A stretch of DNA of 9,324 bases, from the NCBI GenBank assembly GCA_022571175.1, contig JACZYI010000060.1, positions 1 through 9,324 of the forward strand. Direction: 5' to 3'. The first letter of the stretch is position 1. Every line of letters starts with the position of its first letter. A program made the translations under genes and the position numbers. Source of the stretch: Pseudomonadota bacterium. GTDB lineage: Bacteria > Pseudomonadota > Alphaproteobacteria > Sphingomonadales > SMXR01. The notes under the pieces were generated by a model, which saw only the letters and a program-made list of their open reading frames with translations, ran no database searches and had not been told where the DNA came from. Of the stretch, positions 5,521-9,324 are shown piece by piece.

Positions 5521-6338
5521 GCGATCACATTACCATCGGCCTGGTGCAAATGACTTCTTCCAATGATGTGGCTGGAAATACCGCTGTTGCCCAATCACTG
5601 ATTGAGGATGCTGCCCGGGCGGGTGCAGAGTTTGTGCTGACACCGGAGATGACCGGGCTCATGGAAATCAGGCGCGAACCATTGTTAGAAAAAATACGGG
5701 AAGAGCCCAATGATCTTTGTCTGAAGATGCTCAGAGACTCCGCCCGGACACTTGGAATCTGGTTGCTGATTGGCTCGCTCGCTATCAAGATTGACGATGA
5801 ATGGGTGGCCAACCGGTCTTTCCTGATAGACCCCGATGGAGAGATCAGGGCGCGATATGACAAAATACACATGTTTGATGTGGATTTGCCAGACGGTGAA
5901 AGCTATCGGGAATCCAAATTATACCATGCCGGTACTGAGCCGGTTGTGGCAAATTTACCGTCGGTGAAGCTGGGCATGACAATTTGCTATGATCTGAGAT
6001 TTCCCTATCTGTTTCGAGCCATGGCTCTCAAGGGTGCCGGGATTATTGCGGTTCCGTCTGCCTTCACCAAGGTCACAGGTGAGGCTCATTGGCATACCCT
6101 GTTGCAGGCTCGTGCCATTGAAACAGGATCCTATATTTTGGCACCAGCGCAAGGAGGCCGGCATGTGATGGGGCGCGACACCTACGGTCATTCCCTGGTG
6201 GTTGACCCTTGGGGTCGGATCTTGGCTGATGGGGGTGAAAAACCGGGCATCACAATTCAGCGGCTGGACCTGAAAGAGGTTGACAGGACGCGTCAAAAAA
6301 TACCATCACTCAGTCATACCAAAAAACTTGGAAGTTGA
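5517..6338 (+). CDS. Nit1-type carbon-nitrogen hydrolase (probable deaminated glutathione amidase)
   Basis: 273 residues, normal for the Nit branch of the nitrilase superfamily. The Glu-Lys-Cys triad is visible: E44 in LTPEM, K116 in RYDKIHMFD and C157 in TICYDLRFP. RYDKIHMFDVD, the acidic GESYRES stretch, CYDLRFPYLFRAMALKGA and PSAFTKVTGEAHW are characteristic of Nit1/YbeM-like enzymes, which are known to hydrolyse deaminated glutathione to 2-oxoglutarate and cysteinylglycine. The QARAIE block and the AQGG...YGHS-x-VVDPWG block complete the family pattern. The start codon overlaps the grxC stop (ATGA), and DUF1178 follows after one base. Substrate is inferred from family and from the glutaredoxin neighbour; other small amides remain possible. 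Confidence 0.88.
   Translation: MSDHITIGLVQMTSSNDVAGNTAVAQSLIEDAARAGAEFVLTPEMTGLMEIRREPLLEKIREEPNDLCLKMLRDSARTLGIWLLIGSLAIKIDDEWVANRSFLIDPDGEIRARYDKIHMFDVDLPDGESYRESKLYHAGTEPVVANLPSVKLGMTICYDLRFPYLFRAMALKGAGIIAVPSAFTKVTGEAHWHTLLQARAIETGSYILAPAQGGRHVMGRDTYGHSLVVDPWGRILADGGEKPGITIQRLDLKEVDRTRQKIPSLSHTKKLGS
6330..6334 (+). promoter_or_regulatory. Ribosome binding site that sets the DUF1178 start
   Basis: GGAAG lies five bases before the ATG at 6340, inside the end of the Nit gene. It favours this start over the upstream in-frame ATG at 6280, which would add 20 residues overlapping the Nit gene. Confidence 0.55.
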
Positions 6339-6339
6339 G

Positions 6340-6837
6340 ATGATTGTTTTTGATTTAAAATGTCGTTTAGGGCACCAGTTCGAGGCCTGGTTTCGTTCAA
6401 GTGATGACTATTCGGATCAGCAAAAAAAGAATGAAATAGAATGCCCCGTTTGCGGTGTTAATGAAGTGACGAAAGCTATTTCAGCTCCCAATATTTCTGC
6501 CAAAAGCAATCGTCGGCCGTCATCGGGCGGTGTTGGAGACGTTAGTGTGGATGAGCTGTTCGAGGGTGGTCAGAATCTAAGTCTGGGGCCATTGCCGCAC
6601 TCGCTGCGAAGTGAGCTGGATCGGGTTTTGGAGAAAGTGCGCGACCATGTGGAAAGCAATTGCGAATATGTGGGCAGCGAGTTTCCGGAAGAGGCCCGCA
6701 AGATTCATTATGGAGAGAGCGAGGAACGCGGCATTTATGGAAAAGCAAGTGTTGAGGAATCAGAAGAACTTCTCGACGAAGGTATTGAAATTGTAACCTT
6801 GCCCACTGTGCGCCGTCGCGGACCACGAGACGCCTGA
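6340..6837 (+). CDS. DUF1178 family protein
   Basis: 165 residues. The start MIVFDLKCRLGHQFEAWFRSSDDY is the hallmark of DUF1178, a conserved proteobacterial family without known function. Cysteines C8, C35 and C38 with H12 could form a small zinc site, resembling the opening of zinc-ribbon proteins (an inference from spacing). The middle (about 40-70) is polar and Ser/Gly-rich, probably flexible. The C-terminal half contains the family block NCEYVGSEFPEEARKIHYGE with the ERGIYGKAS continuation, and it ends with a hydrophobic-then-basic tail. There is no signal peptide or membrane segment. It sits one base after the Nit gene and is likely co-transcribed with comF-grxC-nit. An upstream in-frame ATG at 6280 is rejected because the family begins at MIVFDL. 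Confidence 0.88.
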   Translation: MIVFDLKCRLGHQFEAWFRSSDDYSDQQKKNEIECPVCGVNEVTKAISAPNISAKSNRRPSSGGVGDVSVDELFEGGQNLSLGPLPHSLRSELDRVLEKVRDHVESNCEYVGSEFPEEARKIHYGESEERGIYGKASVEESEELLDEGIEIVTLPTVRRRGPRDA

Positions 6838-6872
6838 TATCAAGAATTACTGCAAAGTCCCCCGTGGCCAGA

Positions 6873-7637
6873 TTAGCGAGAAATGGGCCGCGCGATCCCA
6901 AAATAGTTTACATTCAGATTATGGTTTAACTGCCATCGACCACTCGGCATGGCCAAGCCAAAGCCCTGGAGACTGGTCAGTTCAAAACCAGCTTTCTCAA
7001 GCGAGCGTTTCACTTCGGACGGTTTTTTGAATTTGCGCCAGTCGTGGGTTCCACGTGGTAGCCAGCGCAATATATATTCCCCGGCCACGATCGCCTTCAA
7101 ATAAGATTCAGCAGTTCGATTAATGGTTGAAAACAGCATCAAACCTCCCTTATCGAGAAGGCTGCGGCAGGCTTTGAAAAAGCTGTCCAGATCGGCCACA
7201 TGTTCAATCACTTCCATATTGACGATCAAGTCAAATTCTCTCCCTTTTTCGGCCAACTCCTCAGCAGTTCCTTGAACATAATTCGAGGAAAGTGACAGGG
7301 ATAGAGCGTGTGAACGTGCCACCCGGATTGATTCTTCCGAGGCATCAAGTCCGGTTACTTCCCCACCAAGCCGGGAGAGGGGCTCTGTCAGCAAACCGCC
7401 TCCGCAGCCAATATCCAGAATGGTGAGGCTGTTGAACGGTGTTCGAGCAGTGCTTTTCAATGAAAAATGATCGCTGCAGCACTCGCGGATAAACTTGAGT
7501 CTCATAGGGTTGATCACATGAAGCGGTTTGAAGGGACCATCCGGATTCCACCATTCCTCAGCCAGTTCACTGAATTTTTCCACATCAGTGGAATCCAGCG
7601 ACGCGCTCAAAGCTTTGGTATGGGTCTTGATATTCAT
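6873..7637 (-). CDS. ubiG: Ubiquinone biosynthesis O-methyltransferase
   Basis: 254 residues from the ATG at 7637. UbiG performs both O-methylations in ubiquinone synthesis using S-adenosylmethionine, at the inner membrane surface. The N-terminal block VEKFSELAEEWWNPDGPFKPLHVINPMRLKFI is diagnostic. The SAM-binding motif LDIGCGGGLL is at about 74-83, followed by VTGLDAS, the NMEVIEHVAD block and the family C-terminus with LPRGTHDW-x-KF and NYFGIA. The reading frame extends upstream to an ATG at 7703, but those 22 residues do not resemble UbiG, so I use 7637; no good ribosome binding site is seen for either. It converges with DUF1178 (35 bases apart, no clear terminator) and diverges from lysC, an arrangement common in alphaproteobacteria. 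Confidence 0.95.
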   Translation of the reverse strand: MNIKTHTKALSASLDSTDVEKFSELAEEWWNPDGPFKPLHVINPMRLKFIRECCSDHFSLKSTARTPFNSLTILDIGCGGGLLTEPLSRLGGEVTGLDASEESIRVARSHALSLSLSSNYVQGTAEELAEKGREFDLIVNMEVIEHVADLDSFFKACRSLLDKGGLMLFSTINRTAESYLKAIVAGEYILRWLPRGTHDWRKFKKPSEVKRSLEKAGFELTSLQGFGLAMPSGRWQLNHNLNVNYFGIARPISR

Positions 7638-7690
7638 GTTAAAAAAACGCGTCCTTGATTTCGTCAACACAGTGTCATTCCAACACAATC

Positions 7691-7719
7691 TTGCAGAAAT
7701 CACTCCTTATCTTTATGAC
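7691..7719 (+). promoter_or_regulatory. Candidate lysC promoter
   Basis: TTGCAG (7691-7696), 17 bases, TATGAC (7714-7719). Spacing is optimal but the hexamers match only 3/6 and 4/6. It would give a leader of about 60 bases before lysC. Confidence 0.3.
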
Positions 7720-7777
7720 TATTCCCATCTTAGCCTGTTGGACGAAGCCCGTCACTCAGTGAATTGGCTCACTTGCT

Positions 7778-7781
7778 GGAG
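7778..7781 (+). promoter_or_regulatory. Ribosome binding site that fixes a TTG start for lysC
   Basis: GGAG is seven bases before TTG at 7789, and the resulting MARIVKKFGGTS matches the conserved LysC N-terminus exactly. Confidence 0.7.
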
Positions 7782-7788
7782 TAGACTA

Positions 7789-8526
7789 TTGGCACGGATT
7801 GTGAAAAAATTTGGAGGCACTTCGCTTGGTGATATGGAACGCATGCGCCAGGTAGCTAGAAAAATTGCCGAATCGATCACCATGGGCGATCAAGTGGTGG
7901 TGGTTGTCTCTGCCATGGCGGGGATGACAGACCATCTGGATGATCTCTGCCAGAAGGCAGTGAGAAAATGCAATCTACAGGAATATGATGTGGTTATGTC
8001 GGCAGGCGAACAGATTTCTGCAGGTCTTATGGCCATATTATTAAGCGATATGGGCATCAAGGCAAAATCCTGGCTGGGCTGGCAAATTCCCATCACCACA
8101 GACGATGCTCACGGTCAGGCTCGAATTAAAGATGTGGCTGCGCGCTTGCTCATCACTGATCTGGAGCAGGGAATTGTTCCCGTGATTGCCGGATATCAGG
8201 GGGTGGACGAGACGGGTAGAGTGTCCACTCTCGGACGAGGAGGGTCCGATTTGACGGCGGTGGCAGTGGCTGCAGCCATCAAGGCAGATCGTTGTGATAT
8301 ATATACAGATGTGCCGGGCGTATATTCTGATGATCCAAGACAGGTATCGAGCGCCCGGAAATTACCCGAAATATCCTATGATGAAATGCTTGAGAAGGCT
8401 TCCAGGGGAGCCAGAGTTTTGAATCTGGCCGCCATTGAACTGGCCAGGGATCTCAAAATACCCTTACAAGTCCTTTCAAGTTTTGAACAAAAAACGGGAA
8501 CCATGGTGGGTCCAGATGCTTCATGA
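7789..8526 (+). CDS. lysC: Aspartate kinase, catalytic domain only (no ACT domains)
   Basis: Aspartokinase phosphorylates aspartate to open the lysine, threonine, methionine and diaminopimelate pathways. From the TTG start the protein is 245 residues. The kinase motifs are all present: K7-FGGTS, S41 and T47 in VSAMAGMTD, E74 in SAGEQ, SWLGWQIPI, LGRGGSD at 148-154, YTDVPGVYSDDPR at 172-184 and YDEMLEKASRGARVL. The usual ALQ/TRSVELA stretch reads NLAAIELA here. The protein then stops at GTMVGPDAS, just where family members pass into two ACT domains; typical alphaproteobacterial LysC is roughly 400 residues. Only 86 bases separate its stop from the next ATG, so the ACT region is not displaced by a nearby frameshift. 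The product would lack the lysine/threonine feedback-binding module. A natural short form, a truncated copy beside a full-length paralogue, or an assembly deletion are all possible. Confidence 0.88.
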   Translation: MARIVKKFGGTSLGDMERMRQVARKIAESITMGDQVVVVVSAMAGMTDHLDDLCQKAVRKCNLQEYDVVMSAGEQISAGLMAILLSDMGIKAKSWLGWQIPITTDDAHGQARIKDVAARLLITDLEQGIVPVIAGYQGVDETGRVSTLGRGGSDLTAVAVAAAIKADRCDIYTDVPGVYSDDPRQVSSARKLPEISYDEMLEKASRGARVLNLAAIELARDLKIPLQVLSSFEQKTGTMVGPDAS

Positions 8527-8528
8527 AT

Positions 8529-8553
8529 AAGGGTCGGAATCTTTTTCACCCTT
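8529..8553. repeat. Small inverted repeat after lysC
   Basis: AAGGGT (8529-8534) and ACCCTT (8548-8553) can form a 6-bp stem with a 13-base loop. The T-run is in the loop rather than after the stem, so it is not a good intrinsic terminator. It overlaps the candidate promoter of the next gene. Confidence 0.25.
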
Positions 8554-8579
8554 GATTGCGTGAAGCCAAAACTTTAAAT
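8552..8579 (+). promoter_or_regulatory. Candidate promoter for the nitronate monooxygenase gene
   Basis: TTGATT (8552-8557), 16 bases, TTAAAT (8574-8579), each matching the sigma-70 consensus in 4 of 6 positions. The transcript would start about 27 bases before the ATG at 8613. Confidence 0.35.
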
Positions 8580-8612
8580 GAAAGTCCACTGAAAACTCAT
8601 AAGGGGGGTCTT

Positions 8613-8810
8613 ATGTCGGACGGCAATGCCAAGCTCGAAAAGTTATGGCTCAGAGGAACCAGATTCTTGAACACACGTTACGCCATCATGGGCGGTGCCA
8701 TGACCTGGCTTTCTGATCGCAATCTGGTCTCAGCCATATCAAATGCTGGCGGATTTGGCGTTATTGCCTGCGGTAGCATGACCCCGGACTTGCTGGCCAC
8801 CGAGATTGCC
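8613..8810 (+). CDS. Nitronate monooxygenase / 2-nitropropane dioxygenase-type flavoprotein, N-terminal fragment
   Basis: The ATG at 8613 follows AAGGGGGG at good spacing. The first 66 residues match the start of the NMO/2-nitropropane dioxygenase family of FMN-dependent TIM-barrel enzymes, which oxidise nitroalkanes or act as flavin oxidoreductases. TRYAIMGGAMTWLSDRNLVSAISNAGG is the phosphate/flavin-binding first strand and helix, followed by FGVIACGSMTPDLLATEIA. In relatives the next residues continue to a PFGVNL strand; here the sequence changes at E64-E67 to gyrase A. The barrel, the catalytic histidine region and the C-terminal domain are therefore missing. The reading frame stays open to the right edge only because the gyrase segment happens to be in phase. 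The fragment belongs with the upstream DNA by codon composition. Confidence 0.8.
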
Positions 8811-8813
8811 GAG
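8802..8813. other. Probable chimeric junction
   Basis: The codons GAG ATT GCC GAG (Glu-Ile-Ala-Glu) are compatible with both the NMO helix end (ATEIA) and the gyrase A motif (IAE-x-VKDGRF). Of the 20 codons ending at Asp59, a little upstream, 10 end in G or C; of the first 20 codons from 8811 on, 17 do. A switch through a short shared sequence is typical of a misassembly or ligation chimera. Confidence 0.75.
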
Positions 8814-9324
8814 GGTGTGAAGGACGGTCGTTTCAAGGGGATCTCCGACGTGCGCGACGAGTCCGACCGCACCGGTATCCGGCTGGTGGTAGAGCTGCGC
8901 AGGGGCGAGAATGAGCAGGTCGTGCTCAACCAGCTCTACAAGCACACTGCGCTGCAGTCGAGCTTCTCCATCCAGTCCATCGCGCTCACGGACGGGCGCC
9001 CGTGTGTCCTGCCGCTCAAGGAGCTGCTGCTTGCATACCGCGACCATCGCCAGATCGTGATCCGGCGGCGCTCGCTGTTCCTGCTCGAAAAAGAAGAGCG
9101 CCGCGCGCACATCCTGCGCGGCTACCTGACAGCCGTCGATCACATTGACCGTGTCATCTCACTCATTCGCAGCTCGCAGACCGCGGACGACGCACGCGCC
9201 GCGCTGATGAATGAGTTCTCGCTCACCCGCATCCAGTCCGATGCGATCCTGCAGATGCGCCTGCAACGCTTGACCGGACTCGAGCGTCCAAAAATCGAGG
9301 GCGAGCTGCGGCAGGCCGAGGAGC
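8811..9324 (+). CDS. gyrA: DNA gyrase subunit A, internal fragment (likely foreign to the contig)
   Basis: About 171 residues from the middle of the GyrA DNA-cleavage domain, open to the right edge. The opening VKDGRFKGISDVRDESDRTGIRLVVELRRG is the GyrA IAELVK...GISDLRDESDR block. QVVLNQLYKHTALQ-SF, then VLPLKELL with the HR-x-IVIRRR stretch, the RAHILRG helix and the ILQMRLQRLTGLE motif follow in the correct order. This corresponds roughly to E. coli residues 270-490, without the insertion that E. coli has there. The N-terminal region with the catalytic tyrosine is absent, so it is not a functional gyrase. GC at third codon positions is much higher than in the rest of the window, and gyrA has no reason to be joined to an NMO start. 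Source phylum cannot be decided from this piece. Confidence 0.9.

Noticed and set aside
7638..7703. Longer ubiG start at 7703
   Set aside because: The extra 22 residues do not resemble UbiG, whose homology begins close to the methionine at 7637.
7528..7788. Longer N-terminal extension of lysC from the ATG at 7528
   Set aside because: It would overlap ubiG by 110 bases and adds 87 residues unlike aspartokinase; the TTG at 7789 with GGAG gives the conserved N-terminus.
8739..9143. 134-codon minus-strand ORF across the junction
   Set aside because: Antisense of the NMO/GyrA frame in GC-rich DNA and it spans the suspected chimeric join.
1..9324. A novel defence, mobile or CRISPR system
   Set aside because: Every long ORF is a recognised housekeeping family, apart from small ORFs in 2360-2874. 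No transposase, integrase, nuclease or repeat-spacer array is visible.

Overview
The window looks like chromosomal housekeeping DNA from an alphaproteobacterium of moderate GC. The evidence is the gene content and order: secA facing away from mutT; a mitochondrial-type NDUFAF5 homologue facing away from a comF-grxC-nitrilase-DUF1178 run; then ubiG divergent from lysC. I cannot place it below class level. The last ~510 bases do not belong to this pattern.

Layout. Positions 1-2250 (minus) carry the first 750 codons of SecA, the preprotein translocase motor; the C-terminus lies outside the window. Positions 2251-2996 are a loosely packed spacer. It holds a probable secA promoter, a 58-codon ORF with a strong Shine-Dalgarno, a sigma-54-like promoter, a 7-codon leader ORF that overlaps the next start, and a small acidic protein of unknown function. 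As I recall the usual alphaproteobacterial order, prvA/ppiC-like and argJ genes often lie here; neither is present. Positions 2997-3437 encode a MutT-type Nudix hydrolase. A convergent NDUFAF5-like protein (3461-4327) is followed by the plus-strand run comF (4447), grxC (5260), Nit-type amidase (5517) and DUF1178 (6340). The grxC/nit pair overlaps by 4 bases and the nit/DUF1178 pair is separated by 1 base. ubiG (6873-7637, minus) and lysC (7789-8526, plus) diverge.

Functional themes are protein export (SecA), nucleotide and metabolite repair (MutT, Nit), thiol redox (GrxC), respiratory-chain maturation and ubiquinone synthesis (NDUFAF5-like, UbiG), DNA uptake or phosphoribosyltransferase-type function (ComF) and entry into the aspartate amino-acid pathway (LysC).

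Two things stand out. First, lysC ends directly after the kinase domain (245 residues), with no room for the ACT regulatory domains before the next gene. Second, the final ORF begins as a nitronate monooxygenase and at about 8802-8813 switches in frame to the middle of DNA gyrase subunit A, with an abrupt rise in GC at third codon positions. This is most likely an assembly or cloning chimera, and the terminal ~510 bp should not be assigned to this organism without checking. I found no tRNA, rRNA, CRISPR array, insertion sequence or phage gene, and no clear new multi-gene system.
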